A stretch of 64,000 nt of DNA, from the NCBI GenBank assembly GCA_964389675.1, contig CAYMEV010000002.1, positions 186,001 to 250,000 on the forward strand, written 5' to 3'. Made by a program: the position numbers and the translations under genes. This stretch comes from CAYMEV01 sp964389675 [NCBI: uncultured Candidatus Sumerlaeota bacterium] (GTDB lineage Bacteria > CAYMEV01). Positions 9,103 through 18,794 of this stretch are shown here, in pieces (position 1 is the first letter of the stretch; each line of letters begins with the position of its first letter). The notes beneath the pieces were generated by a model, which was not told where the DNA came from, did not search any database, and was given only the letters and a program-made list of their open reading frames with translations.

Positions 9103-9936
9103 ATGGAAAGACCTCATTTTCGTGTAATAATTATATTTATTGTACTCCTTGTAATATCATTCCTCCTTATTACCTACCAGCTAAGGATTAAAATGTTTGC
9201 CCCATCCTTCAGAAAGGTACTGTTTGACTATCTTTCCCCTCTGGAATATGCTGTGACCTATATACCTGACAGCCTGGACTATCTGAAAAGAAATTATAAT
9301 TATTTCTTAAATCAGAAAGCAAAGATAAAACTGCTGGAGAAAGAGAATGTATATCTGAGGAATATGATAAATGACCTTTATGCCTATAAAAAGGAGTTTA
9401 TCAGACTTGAAAAATTAATGGGTTTCCATAAACAGGAGATCATAAGGTATATTCCTGTAAAGAGCATAGGAATGTCAGGCTTCAGCATGAATAGAGACAT
9501 TATAATTGACAGGGGTATCGACAGCAATATACGGGAGTATGATACGATACTGAGTGAGAAGGGTCTCCTGGGATATGTAGTGGAAGTACATAATACTTTT
9601 TCAATAGTAAGAACTATAATCTCAAGCAAGACCGCTGTAGCCGTATACCTTGAAACTGACGGGATAAACGGCATAATTAAAGGGAACGGGACCCTTACAG
9701 GGAATCTTTATTATGTCCCCCAGAATCTTGATGTTACTTTTCCGCAGAAGGTGTATACATCAGGCCTGGACGGGGTATTTCCCAGGAATATCTTTGTGGG
9801 AGAGGTCATCAAATATGAAAAGGACCCGTCAAAATTCTTCTATGACATATATGTTGATTTAAACAGCTCTCCATACTCATCCAGATACCTTTACCTCCTT
9901 CAAATAAACAAAAAGACAGAGGATGACAGCAATTGA
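9103..9936 (+). CDS. mreC: Rod shape-determining protein MreC
   Basis: MreC is a bitopic inner-membrane protein that links MreB filaments to the elongation machinery. This 277-residue version has one N-terminal membrane segment (about residues 7-27) and a coiled-coil region with KIKLLEKENVYLRNM. Two beta-barrel domains follow, containing DIIIDRGIDSNIREYDTIL, GLLGYVVEVHNTFSIVRTI and the late motif VYTSGLDGVFPRNIFVGEV. Length and order are typical. It is followed, with overlap, by mreD and then by the transpeptidase and RodA, which is the classic elongasome cluster. Confidence 0.93.
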   Translation: MERPHFRVIIIFIVLLVISFLLITYQLRIKMFAPSFRKVLFDYLSPLEYAVTYIPDSLDYLKRNYNYFLNQKAKIKLLEKENVYLRNMINDLYAYKKEFIRLEKLMGFHKQEIIRYIPVKSIGMSGFSMNRDIIIDRGIDSNIREYDTILSEKGLLGYVVEVHNTFSIVRTIISSKTAVAVYLETDGINGIIKGNGTLTGNLYYVPQNLDVTFPQKVYTSGLDGVFPRNIFVGEVIKYEKDPSKFFYDIYVDLNSSPYSSRYLYLLQINKKTEDDSN

Positions 9937-10424
9937 AATATCTTAAGCTAATCTTAATACTCATTCTTATGCCTTTTATCGAGCTTTTTATCCTGAACCG
10001 CTATATAACAAATATTATTGAGATTAATATTCTATTTTCGCTTGCAGTATATATATCCCTTAAAGAAAATGAGAATATCCTTTTTCTTGCTTTTATCACA
10101 GGCATTATATCAGATATTTTTAACAATGATATTGTTGGGATCAATGCTGTACTGTTTCTTGTCGTCAGCTTCGTGATCTATTATTCAAAAAGCTTCGTAA
10201 TTATTGCATCCAGGTTTGCTGAAAGCCTGATGCTTGCTATCTCTTTCATCCTTTATCTGATGATTAAGCTTCTTTTGATATATTTTACAGACAGCAATAT
10301 AATGGTTGATTATTCCCTTTATATGATCGTAAAAACACTGTTTTTAAACATCTTGACGGGTCTGTTTCTCTTTTATGTCTTCGACTGGATTTCATTATGC
10401 GGAGATTCGCAGGCTACCAGTTGA
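9933..10424 (+). CDS. mreD: Rod shape-determining protein MreD
   Basis: A very hydrophobic 163-residue protein with about five membrane segments, typical of MreD. FLAFITGIISDIFNNDIVGINAVLF matches the conserved central region with its acidic residue in a membrane helix (SD motif). The start is a TTG at 9933 overlapping the mreC stop by four bases. The call relies on hydropathy, length and position between mreC and mrdA, because MreD is weakly conserved. Confidence 0.88.
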   Translation: MKYLKLILILILMPFIELFILNRYITNIIEINILFSLAVYISLKENENILFLAFITGIISDIFNNDIVGINAVLFLVVSFVIYYSKSFVIIASRFAESLMLAISFILYLMIKLLLIYFTDSNIMVDYSLYMIVKTLFLNILTGLFLFYVFDWISLCGDSQATS

Positions 10425-10425
10425 T

Positions 10426-12252
10426 ATGTACGAGACAAAAGACCACCTTAATATGTTTTTTGCAAGACTGAATGTCATAACCATCTTTATAATTATCCTC
10501 AGCCTTGTCCTGATGTTCAGGGTCTGGGACCTTCAGATACTGAGGGGTAATGAATTTCAGACCCTTTCTGAAAAGAATCGGCTCAGGGATGTCAGGATTA
10601 TAGCCCCCAGGGGGAATATATATGACTGTAACGGGACCCTGCTTGCATATGACAGCCCCTCTTTCAATCTGTATGTGCTTAAGGAAGATGTGGAAGATAT
10701 GGACATTGAGCTGGGTCTTATATGTGATCTTATGGGATATAGCTGGGACAGGGTCTCGGATATGAAGAAAAGGCTTGATGGCATAAGTTCCTATATTGAG
10801 TACCCTCTTATAAAGAACCTGTCCTTCGAGGAGGTATCAAAGATTGAAAGCAGGTACAGCAATCTGCCTGGATTTATGATCAAGGTTGCCCCTCTGAGAA
10901 AATATGATTTTGCAGAGCCATTTGTACATGTCCTTGGATATATGAGGGAGATAGACAGAATCTCCCTCGAGCGCCTGAGTCAGCATGGATACCGGACCGG
11001 CGACTATATCGGGGTCACCGGCGTTGAAAGCAGTCTAAATGCAATACTGAAAGGCTCCGATGGGAACAGGATCATTGAAGTGGATGCTCTCGGGAGGGAG
11101 ATATTTGAAATCAGCAGTATATCTCCAAAGAGGGGAAATAATGTCTTTTTGACCATTGATAAGGATTTTCAGATTTTCTGCTATGATCTTCTTGAAAAGT
11201 ACAGGTCTGGCGCCATTATTGTCATGGATGTCAGAAACGGTGACCTTCTTGTATTAATCAGCAAGCCCGGCTTCAACCCAAATACATTTTTTCCTGAAGT
11301 AAGCCTTGTTGAATGGCAGAAGCTGATCCGTGACCCTTTGAAGCCTCTGCAGGACAGGTCGATCTCCGGCCTGTACTCTCCGGGTTCTGTTTTCAAGACT
11401 GTATTAGCCTTTGCCGGATTAAGCGAAGGAATTATAACAGAGAAATCGACATTTTATTGCGGAGGGGCCATAAGGCTTAAGAACAGGATTTATAACTGCT
11501 GGAAGAGCGGTGGGCATGGCAGTATGAATGTTGTCAACGCACTTGCTGAATCCTGTAATGTCTTTTTCTATCAGCTGGGAGACAGGCTGGGAATAGAAAA
11601 GATACATGATTACGGCATTATGCTGGGATTGGGCGAGAAAACAGGGATAATCCTGCCAAATGAGAATACAGGCCTTGTGCCTAACTCTGAATGGAAGCTC
11701 AGAACCAGAAATGAACCATGGTACCCGGGAGAAACAATATCTGTTTCAATAGGGCAGGGCAGCCTTCTAGTAACACCGATACAGCTCGCAGTAATGATGG
11801 GCTTTGTCGCTACAGAAGGCATGAGGATAAAACCGCGCTTAATTGGCAGAATTGAAGATTACAGAGGCCTGGAGCTTGAAAATGACATAGACCCTGTTTC
11901 CATAACAGATAATAGAAGCAGTATTGACAGCATTCATATCAAAACAGTCAAGAAAGGGCTGGAAAAGGTTTTCAGCCATCAAAGGGGTACAGCCAGGGGT
12001 GCATTTATACCTGGACTGCAGATATCAGGTAAGACAGGGACTTCTCAGATCGCTTCATTATCAAAAATACCCAAGGATAATATACCATATCAGTTAAGGA
12101 ATCATAACTTTCTTGTTTCTTTTGCAAAAAGGGATAAACCAACTATAGCCGTGGTTGTTTTTATAGCTCATGGCGGAGAGGATGGCGGCAGGGACCGTGT
12201 AAGCATTACAAAGGCCATCTATGAGTATTATTATGAAAAATACGGGGATTAG
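10426..12252 (+). CDS. mrdA: Penicillin-binding protein 2, elongation-specific transpeptidase
   Basis: Cross-links peptidoglycan during cell elongation together with RodA. The 608-residue protein has an N-terminal membrane anchor (about residues 15-37), then the PBP dimerisation domain with RDVRIIAPRGNIYDCNGTLL. The transpeptidase domain follows. Its active-site motifs are SxxK in YSPGSVFKT, SxN in AESCNVFFYQLG and KTG in SGKTGTSQIA. The ATG at 10426 lies two bases after mreD; upstream in-frame codons would overlap mreD strongly. All catalytic residues are present and the length is normal. Confidence 0.93.
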   Translation: MYETKDHLNMFFARLNVITIFIIILSLVLMFRVWDLQILRGNEFQTLSEKNRLRDVRIIAPRGNIYDCNGTLLAYDSPSFNLYVLKEDVEDMDIELGLICDLMGYSWDRVSDMKKRLDGISSYIEYPLIKNLSFEEVSKIESRYSNLPGFMIKVAPLRKYDFAEPFVHVLGYMREIDRISLERLSQHGYRTGDYIGVTGVESSLNAILKGSDGNRIIEVDALGREIFEISSISPKRGNNVFLTIDKDFQIFCYDLLEKYRSGAIIVMDVRNGDLLVLISKPGFNPNTFFPEVSLVEWQKLIRDPLKPLQDRSISGLYSPGSVFKTVLAFAGLSEGIITEKSTFYCGGAIRLKNRIYNCWKSGGHGSMNVVNALAESCNVFFYQLGDRLGIEKIHDYGIMLGLGEKTGIILPNENTGLVPNSEWKLRTRNEPWYPGETISVSIGQGSLLVTPIQLAVMMGFVATEGMRIKPRLIGRIEDYRGLELENDIDPVSITDNRSSIDSIHIKTVKKGLEKVFSHQRGTARGAFIPGLQISGKTGTSQIASLSKIPKDNIPYQLRNHNFLVSFAKRDKPTIAVVVFIAHGGEDGGRDRVSITKAIYEYYYEKYGD

Positions 12253-12260
12253 TGCGAATT

Positions 12261-13361
12261 ATGAATATCCTGGAATATCTGAAAAGATTTGATTACATGC
12301 TGTTCTTCCTGATGCTTTTTATCATAATTATTGGCCTTCTGACCATATACAGCACTCAATCACACTTTGAAGATATAAAATTTTCAAACCGCTACTGGGT
12401 CAGGCAGATGATGTGGTTTCTAATTGGGGTTTTAACCCTGTTTTTAATGATAATACCTAAATATGATATATACAAACACATGTCATATTTTCTATATTTT
12501 ATCCTTGTCATTATGCTCATTCTTGTTCTTCTTGCAGGTAAGGAGATCTATGGAGCAAAAAGATGGCTTAATCTTGGTTATTTTTATATCCAGCCATCGG
12601 AATTTTCCAAACTTGTCCTGACCTTAACACTGTCTGCATATTACTCCAAAAAAAAGGAGCTTACCATAGGGATAAAAAGCCTCATACTCCCGGGAATACT
12701 GTTTTTGATCCTAATGGCTTTGATACTCAAGGAGCCGGATCTTGGGACATCAATTATGCTGGTGCCTGTATTCCTTTCAATAGTATATGTTGCAGGGTTA
12801 AGAAAAAAGATAATAATCATAGCAGTCATAATATCCCTGCTTGGTATCCCGCTTGTCTATACCATGCTTAAGCCTTATCAGAAGGAAAGGGTAATATCAT
12901 TCATGAGTCCCAGTGAAACTACCCTAAGTTCAGGTTACCAGCAGAGGCAGTCTATTATAGCTGTAGGTAGCGGGGGGTTTTTTGGCAAGGGATTTCTTAA
13001 AGGGACCCAGAGCAAGCTTAAATTTTTGCCCAAGCACCATACAGACCTTATATTTTCAGCTTTTGCTGAGGAATGGGGTTTTTTTGGCGTTTTCATCCTG
13101 CTTTCTCTTTATGCTCTTTTGCTGCTGCGTATCATAGAGACGGCAAAAATGGCAAGAGACAGCTTCGGGAGGTATTTCTGCACAGGAGCTGCCTCATTAT
13201 TGTTTGCTCATGTATTTGTAAATATTGGGATGGTAATAGGGCTTTTGCCGATTACAGGGCTTCCTCTGCCTCTAATGAGTTATGGCGGTTCATTCCTTCT
13301 GCTTAATATGATGTTTATCGCAGTTATTATTAATATAAGGATGAGAAGGTTCGGGGATTGA
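12261..13361 (+). CDS. rodA: Peptidoglycan glycosyltransferase RodA (SEDS family)
   Basis: Integral membrane SEDS polymerase that makes glycan strands with PBP2. About 366 residues with roughly ten membrane segments. Signatures are GAKRWLNLGYFYIQPSEFSKL, ALILKEPDLGTSIML (the conserved E-PD loop), GYQQRQSIIAVGSGGFFGKG, KHHTDLIFSAFAEEWGFFG and ITGLPLPLMSYGGS. A GTG at 12252, overlapping the mrdA stop by one base, is an alternative start adding three residues; neither start has a strong ribosome binding site. It is the fourth gene of the Mre/Rod cluster. Confidence 0.93.
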   Translation: MNILEYLKRFDYMLFFLMLFIIIIGLLTIYSTQSHFEDIKFSNRYWVRQMMWFLIGVLTLFLMIIPKYDIYKHMSYFLYFILVIMLILVLLAGKEIYGAKRWLNLGYFYIQPSEFSKLVLTLTLSAYYSKKKELTIGIKSLILPGILFLILMALILKEPDLGTSIMLVPVFLSIVYVAGLRKKIIIIAVIISLLGIPLVYTMLKPYQKERVISFMSPSETTLSSGYQQRQSIIAVGSGGFFGKGFLKGTQSKLKFLPKHHTDLIFSAFAEEWGFFGVFILLSLYALLLLRIIETAKMARDSFGRYFCTGAASLLFAHVFVNIGMVIGLLPITGLPLPLMSYGGSFLLLNMMFIAVIINIRMRRFGD

Positions 13362-13362
13362 T

Positions 13363-15825
13363 ATGCCTATTGACAGGACAGCACTTTCATATTTATTGAA
13401 CAGGGTTGAAAAACCGGGGAGGTATATAGGAAAAGAGATCGGTACATTTTTGCCTGAAAAGGACTGCAGACTGAGAATGGTACTTGCATTTCCTGATATA
13501 TACGAGATTGGAATGAGTAACCTCGGCATAAGAATACTGTACAACAGGATAAACAAAACCCCCGGTTTCTCCTGTGAACGCGTTTTTTCCCCCTGGATTG
13601 ACCTTGAGAAGCTTCTCAGGAAGGAGAACATACCGCTGTTTTCACTGGAAACCCATTCATTCCTGAATGAATTTGATGCTGTAGGCATATCTATGCAGAC
13701 AGAGCTGTCGATAATGAATGCATTAAATATTATTGACCTGGGCAATATTCCTGTCCTGTGTTCAGAAAGAAGAAAAGGGGATTATCCTTTTGTTTTCTGT
13801 GGAGGCCAGGGGATAATCAATCCGGAACCCTATGCAGATTTTTTTGATTTCTTTTTTCTCGGCGAGGCCGACAATAAGGTTATGGACCTGCTTGATATTT
13901 TAGCGCTTAAGATTGGAAAACCCGCTGTATTAAAAAGGCTTGCAAAGATAAAAGGCGTATATATTCCATCTCTATATAAGCCTGTATATATTAATGGTGT
14001 ATATTCTGAAACAAAGCCGGCTGAGAATAACCTGCCAGGCCCTGTGAGTTTCTATGAATCTGATGTACCGGATAGCATTGAGCTCAACAGACTTCTGCCC
14101 AACATAAAACCCGTACATTATAGAGCTGTCATTGAAGCAGCCAGAGGGTGCGCAAACGGATGCAGGTTCTGCCAGTCCGGTTATATTTCCAGGCCTTTCA
14201 GGCCGAAATCATCATCCAGGCTGATTGAAGAACTGAAAAAGCTTCTTGAATATGAATTTTATGAATCCATTACCCTTTTAAGCCTGAATATTGAGGATTA
14301 TCCAGCAATTGAACAGCTGCTTCCAGTCATAATTGAGTTGACAAGAAAGAGGAATATAAATATATCTCTTCCTTCCTTAAGGGCAAGCATGCTTGATGAT
14401 AAGCTTGCCGAGTATATGTCTGCCGTGAGGAAATCCGGTTTTACAATTGCCCCTGAGGCAGGAAGCCAGAAGCTCAGGGATATTATCAATAAGAATATCT
14501 CTGAAGATGATATTATTAATGCTTCAATGTACGCATATTCAAATGAATGGGATCTAATTAAATGCTATTTTATGATAGGATTGCCTGGAGAAGAAGATTC
14601 AGATATTGATGATATCATAAAGCTTTCAAACAGGATAAGCAGAACAGGAAGCAGGGTCAGAAACAGGTCAGGGAGGCTCAATATAGGGTTATCTCCCTTT
14701 GTCCCAAAGGCATTTACACCCTTCCAATGGGCTCCTTTTGTAAATGAGCAGGAACTTGCTGAAAAAATAAGCCATATTAAGCATAATATAGGAAATAAAA
14801 AGATTAAAATAAAGGAGAACAGCCCCTATATGGCATTTGCTGAAGCCCTGCTTTCAACAGGCGACCGCAGGCTCGGGGAGGTCATATATGATATATTCAA
14901 TAAGGGTGAAAGATTCTGCAACTGGAGCGATTTTTTCAGTTTTGACCGATGGAAAGGCTCCATTAAGGAAAAAGGATACCCCTTCAAAGAGATATACAGG
15001 GAAAAGGATATCTCATCCCCCCTGCCATATGATCACATAGATGCAGGAATAACAAAGAATTTTCTCTGCAGGGAATGGCTGAAGGCAAAGAAAGCCATGC
15101 TAACCAGTAAATGCTCAGCTGATCTTTGCAATGACTGCGGTATTGGTGACAGCAGTAAATGCTATAATTATAAAGAGGAGGAAATTCGAAGTGATCTGCC
15201 TGCAGCTGAGATCAGGGAGGAAAAATCCCTGAAACCATGCAAACTGAGGCTTATTTACCGAAAGGAGGGTCTTGCAAGATTTATCGGTAATATTGATACT
15301 GTTGAAGCCATCAGGAGGATGCTTAAAATCAGGCGTTTTCCCGTCCAGTACAGCAGGGGGTTCAATCCAAGCCCCGTATACAGCGTTCTTCCACCCCTGC
15401 CGGTCGGCATGGAGGGAATTAATGAAATTTTCGATATCAACCTTACTCATAGCATTGATCATGATATACAGGAGCTTAACAGCTGGCTGCCAGAAGGAAT
15501 CAGGATTAAATCCTCCTATATTACAGATAAATACGACATGCTGTTAAAGGATATCAATCAGTATATTATCGGAATAGAAACTGCAGCTTTTTCATATGAG
15601 GATTTTACAGGGATAATGAAAAGCTATCCTGACATTTCTGATACGGTATTTGAAGAAATAAGAGGCTATGACTGGGGTTTCAGCTTCAGGGCTTTTTTCA
15701 AAAAGGACAGGCCATTTTCATTAAGAAGGTTTTATGATTATATAACTGGATATATAAATGATGAGTCCAGGGTTGTCAGGATCTGTTCAATCAATAAAAA
15801 GGAGGGTACCTTTATTGGGCAATAA
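13363..15825 (+). CDS. Radical SAM protein fused to a DUF2344 radical-SAM-linked domain
   Basis: This 820-residue protein joins two parts often encoded separately. Residues 1-600 match the uncharacterised radical SAM family TIGR03960. It opens with LLNRVEKPGRYIG, DIYEIGMSNLGIRILY, a cobalamin-binding-like segment with FCGGQGIINPEPY, and the cluster site RGCANGCRFCQ near residue 262. Residues from about 627 match the TIGR03936/DUF2344 radical-SAM-linked domain (LRLIYRKEGLARFIGNID, QYSRGFNPSP, LPPLPVGMEG). A Cys-rich joint, CSADLCNDCG, may hold another metal site. The gene begins one base after rodA and overlaps ftsH. The substrate is unknown; similar genes lie beside rod/rng genes in many bacteria. 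Confidence 0.88.
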   Translation: MPIDRTALSYLLNRVEKPGRYIGKEIGTFLPEKDCRLRMVLAFPDIYEIGMSNLGIRILYNRINKTPGFSCERVFSPWIDLEKLLRKENIPLFSLETHSFLNEFDAVGISMQTELSIMNALNIIDLGNIPVLCSERRKGDYPFVFCGGQGIINPEPYADFFDFFFLGEADNKVMDLLDILALKIGKPAVLKRLAKIKGVYIPSLYKPVYINGVYSETKPAENNLPGPVSFYESDVPDSIELNRLLPNIKPVHYRAVIEAARGCANGCRFCQSGYISRPFRPKSSSRLIEELKKLLEYEFYESITLLSLNIEDYPAIEQLLPVIIELTRKRNINISLPSLRASMLDDKLAEYMSAVRKSGFTIAPEAGSQKLRDIINKNISEDDIINASMYAYSNEWDLIKCYFMIGLPGEEDSDIDDIIKLSNRISRTGSRVRNRSGRLNIGLSPFVPKAFTPFQWAPFVNEQELAEKISHIKHNIGNKKIKIKENSPYMAFAEALLSTGDRRLGEVIYDIFNKGERFCNWSDFFSFDRWKGSIKEKGYPFKEIYREKDISSPLPYDHIDAGITKNFLCREWLKAKKAMLTSKCSADLCNDCGIGDSSKCYNYKEEEIRSDLPAAEIREEKSLKPCKLRLIYRKEGLARFIGNIDTVEAIRRMLKIRRFPVQYSRGFNPSPVYSVLPPLPVGMEGINEIFDINLTHSIDHDIQELNSWLPEGIRIKSSYITDKYDMLLKDINQYIIGIETAAFSYEDFTGIMKSYPDISDTVFEEIRGYDWGFSFRAFFKKDRPFSLRRFYDYITGYINDESRVVRICSINKKEGTFIGQ

Positions 15826-17596
15826 AAAGAATGTTTATATAATACTTGGAATAATACTTCTGGTATTTGCTTATTTTCTTATTTTTGATGCACCTGCCAG
15901 GAGTGTCGAGCTCAGCTATTCAGAATTTCTTGATAATGTTAATCGTGATATGGTAAAAAGCATAACAGTAGAGGGTAATGATATAAAAGGGCAGCTTAAA
16001 AGCGGGAAAGGATTCATAACAATCATCCCATTCAGGAGCTATGACCTCTACAAGGATATCGGCAGTAAGGGCATTGAAATCAAATTTAAGAAAGAAAAGC
16101 AGAGTTTCTTCGGTCTGGGCATACTTTTCCTTCTTCCCATTGCACTTGTATTCTTTTTCTGGATGATGTTTATGAGGCAGATGCAGGCAGGGAGCAACAG
16201 AGCCCTGTCTTTTGGCAAAAGCAGGGCTAAGCTGTATGCCCGAAAGGATAATATTACCTTTGAGGATGTTGCAGGGGTTGATGAGGCAAAGGAGGAGCTT
16301 GTCGAGATCATTGAATTCCTTAAAAATCCCAAAAAATTCCAGGTCCTCGGCGGGAGAATACCAAAGGGGGTTCTTCTTGTAGGCCCGCCTGGAACAGGAA
16401 AGACACTTCTTGCCAAGGCAGTTGCGGGAGAGGCTGGTGTGCCTTTTTTCAGCCTGAGCGGATCAGAATTTGTCGAGCTTTATGTAGGGGTCGGTGCCTC
16501 AAGGGTAAGAGATCTCTTTGAAAAGGGGATAAAAAATGCTCCCTGCATAATATTTATCGATGAGCTGGATGCTGTAGGAAGGTATAGAGGGGCAGGAATA
16601 GGGGGAGGACATGATGAAAGGGAACAGACGCTCAATCAGCTTCTTGTTCAAATGGACGGGTTTGATACAAACCTGGGGGTAATCCTTATTTCAGCGACAA
16701 ACCGCCCGGATGTACTGGATTCTGCATTGCTGAGACCCGGAAGATTTGACAGGCAGGTCTATGTTTCAATACCTGATATCAGAGGCAGGGAGGAGATTTT
16801 TAAGGTCCATGTCAGGAAAGTACCCCTCGATGACGATGTTGACCTTAAACTTCTTGCAAGAGGGACCCCGGGCTTTTCAGGAGCGGATATAGCAAACCTT
16901 GTAAATGAAGCAGCACTGATAGCAGCAAGAAAGAACAGGCAAAAGGTGACTGCGGAGGATTTTGAGTATGCAAAGGACAAGGTAATGATAGGCATAGAAA
17001 AAAAGAGCCTTGTCCTGAGCCAGAAGGAAAAGGAATTGATCGCAGTCCATGAGGCAGGGCATGCAATAGTTGCATTTTACAGCCCGGAAGCAGACCCTGT
17101 ACATAAAATTACGATAATCCCAAGGGGGTATGCTCTCGGTGTCACACTTCAGCTTCCTATTGATGACAGGCATAACTATACAAAGGCATACCTCGAGACT
17201 ACCATATCAATACTTCTGGGAGGCAGGACTGCGGAGGAGATCATCCTGAAAACGAAAACCTCAGGTTCCAGTAATGATTTCATAAAAGCGACCAAGATAG
17301 CAAGAAAGATGGTAATAGAGTTTGGTATGAGCGATGCAATAGGACCGGTATCCTATGAGAGCAATTCTGACAATGTTTTTCTCGGCAAGGATATCATTCA
17401 GAAGAGAAACCATAGCGAAAGCCTTGCTGAGAAGATCGATATTGAAGTTGCGAAGATTATTATGAAAGCCTATGATAATGCAAAAGATATAATTACAGAG
17501 AATATACAGAAATTTGATATGCTTTACGGTGAACTGCTGGAAAAGGAGACCCTTGACAGCAATGATATAAAGAAAATCCTGGAGAACAGCAGATGA
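15815..17596 (+). CDS. ftsH: ATP-dependent zinc metalloprotease FtsH
   Basis: Membrane-bound AAA protease for quality control of membrane and regulatory proteins. The 593-residue protein has two N-terminal membrane segments (about 5-25 and 100-122) flanking a small extracytoplasmic domain. The AAA module shows Walker A GPPGTGKT, Walker [10 protein letters not shown] and the second region of homology [20 protein letters not shown]. The zinc site is HEAGH, with the third ligand in the later GRTAEE region. TTG at 15815 follows GGAGGG by about nine bases and is preferred; the upstream in-frame ATG lies deep in the preceding gene. The stop overlaps the next start (ATGA). Confidence 0.95.
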   Translation: MGNKKNVYIILGIILLVFAYFLIFDAPARSVELSYSEFLDNVNRDMVKSITVEGNDIKGQLKSGKGFITIIPFRSYDLYKDIGSKGIEIKFKKEKQSFFGLGILFLLPIALVFFFWMMFMRQMQAGSNRALSFGKSRAKLYARKDNITFEDVAGVDEAKEELVEIIEFLKNPKKFQVLGGRIPKGVLLVGPPGTGKTLLAKAVAGEAGVPFFSLSGSEFVELYVGVGASRVRDLFEKGIKNAPCIIFIDELDAVGRYRGAGIGGGHDEREQTLNQLLVQMDGFDTNLGVILISATNRPDVLDSALLRPGRFDRQVYVSIPDIRGREEIFKVHVRKVPLDDDVDLKLLARGTPGFSGADIANLVNEAALIAARKNRQKVTAEDFEYAKDKVMIGIEKKSLVLSQKEKELIAVHEAGHAIVAFYSPEADPVHKITIIPRGYALGVTLQLPIDDRHNYTKAYLETTISILLGGRTAEEIILKTKTSGSSNDFIKATKIARKMVIEFGMSDAIGPVSYESNSDNVFLGKDIIQKRNHSESLAEKIDIEVAKIIMKAYDNAKDIITENIQKFDMLYGELLEKETLDSNDIKKILENSR

Positions 17597-18369
17597 TTAC
17601 CTGGAAACCCGGCACAGCAAAAAGGCTGATAAATTCTGTGTTTTGCTATATTGAGTTTGTATCATTAAAGCAGATCCTGGCAGAAGAGCTCATAAATAAG
17701 CTTAAAAAAGGCATCAGCGCAGAGATGCTGATGGCTGAAAAGAAAAGCAAAGAGAATACTCTCATATTGCTTCTTTTAGACCTTCTTGTGTGCATGAAAA
17801 TAGCAAAAAAGAGAGATAATGTATACAGTCTGGCATTTAAGGACTGCCAGGATCTGGTCCTTATGATGAAATATTTAACTGAAAGAACTGAAGCAGAGGC
17901 CGGCTATCAGTATGCATATGGCCTGGCAGACCTTATTGTCGCATATAATTGTCATTATATTTCAAAATACCTTCACCTGTTTTCCGGAATAAGTGAAAAA
18001 AGATTCATCGGCAACATCATGCCGTTGCTTGGTACTGAAAGCAGATTTGATGATTTTTCCATTTTCCTTAAGGGCTGGGAGATGTCTGCAGATGAGATGA
18101 AAAATATTATCAGCAGGTCAGTTCAGGATGAAAGCCCTCTGCTGATAGGGGGATTTTCTCTTACAAAGAGGAGGACAGGCCCCAGGCATGGTATCCTCAT
18201 GGCAATTGCATCCGTAATCGGGGATTATAAACTGGATTTCAGGATGCTCAGAGCAATCCATAATATGGCAAAGAGGGAAGGTATCAGGTCAGAATGGGTT
18301 AAATTGGGTTATGGCTATAATATCCTCATAATAAACCCACGTGAAAGGCAGGGGAGAGCAACACACTAA
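17593..18369 (+). CDS. Protein of unknown function, coupled to ftsH
   Basis: The 258-residue product is not recognised. It begins near the ftsH stop in an ATGA overlap, so it is very likely translated with it. It has no signal peptide; a leucine-rich stretch around residues 55-67 (LILLLLDLLVCMKI) looks like a buried helix rather than a clear membrane span. The C-terminal third is basic, with SLTKRRTGPRHGILMAIASV and WVKLGYGYNILIINPRER. It is the last gene of the run that starts at 8276 and faces rpmB. A role related to FtsH is only a guess from position. Confidence 0.6.
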   Translation: MITWKPGTAKRLINSVFCYIEFVSLKQILAEELINKLKKGISAEMLMAEKKSKENTLILLLLDLLVCMKIAKKRDNVYSLAFKDCQDLVLMMKYLTERTEAEAGYQYAYGLADLIVAYNCHYISKYLHLFSGISEKRFIGNIMPLLGTESRFDDFSIFLKGWEMSADEMKNIISRSVQDESPLLIGGFSLTKRRTGPRHGILMAIASVIGDYKLDFRMLRAIHNMAKREGIRSEWVKLGYGYNILIINPRERQGRATH

Positions 18370-18404
18370 ATGTCTCGATCTCCCTTGCGAAAAGCAAAAT
18401 AGCA

Positions 18405-18593
18405 CTATACTCTCTGGAATTTTCCATTTTTAATACATTTTGTGCATAAATTGACTCTTATAATTTTATCATCAGACTTTATCCTGATCCTCTGCAGATT
18501 AGGCATATATCTTCTTTTTACCTTATTGGCTGCGTGGCTGACATTATTGCCGACAAGAGGCCCTTTACCACAAAAATCGCATATCTTTGACAT
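18405..18593 (-). CDS. rpmB: 50S ribosomal protein L28
   Basis: A 62-residue ribosomal protein, basic, of the cysteine-containing type. CDFCGKGP near the start and CTKCIKNGK near the end give two CxxC pairs that would bind one zinc. [17 protein letters not shown] is the family signature. AAGGAGG lies upstream of the ATG at a normal distance. The gene stands alone on the minus strand between the ftsH-linked gene and pilM. Confidence 0.95.
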   Translation of the reverse strand: MSKICDFCGKGPLVGNNVSHAANKVKRRYMPNLQRIRIKSDDKIIRVNLCTKCIKNGKFQRV

Positions 18594-18622
18594 CGAGACA
18601 ACCTCCTTAAAATTTGTTATTC

Positions 18623-18652
18623 ATTATCACTGATTTAAATTTATGTAAACAA
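18623..18652 (-). promoter_or_regulatory. Candidate rpmB promoter
   Basis: On the minus strand TTGTTT (18647-18652) and GATAAT (18623-18628) are 18 bases apart. Transcription would start near 18616, giving a leader of about 23 bases that includes the AAGGAGG of rpmB. Confidence 0.4.
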
Positions 18653-18721
18653 AATTTTTTAAAATGTCGCCAAAATATTTAAAAAAGTGCTATAAAATCA
18701 TTAAAATTAATTACTTTTCTA

Positions 18722-18749
18722 TTGACAGCAGATATATTTATGTGATACC
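18722..18749 (+). promoter_or_regulatory. Candidate pilM operon promoter (weak -10)
   Basis: A perfect TTGACA (18722-18727) is followed after 16 bases by GATACC (744-749 within the 18 kb block), preceded by TG as in an extended -10. The -10 matches only three of six bases, so a different sigma factor or activator could be involved. It is the best candidate in the spacer before pilM. Confidence 0.35.
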
Positions 18750-18794
18750 ATTTGAACCTAAAGATAAAAATATTCGTAGCATAGGGGGTAACAT

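Noticed and set aside
15758-15814. Longer FtsH start at an ATG 57 bases upstream
   Set aside because: It lies far inside the radical SAM gene and adds a non-FtsH-like tail; TTG at 15815 has a strong ribosome binding site.
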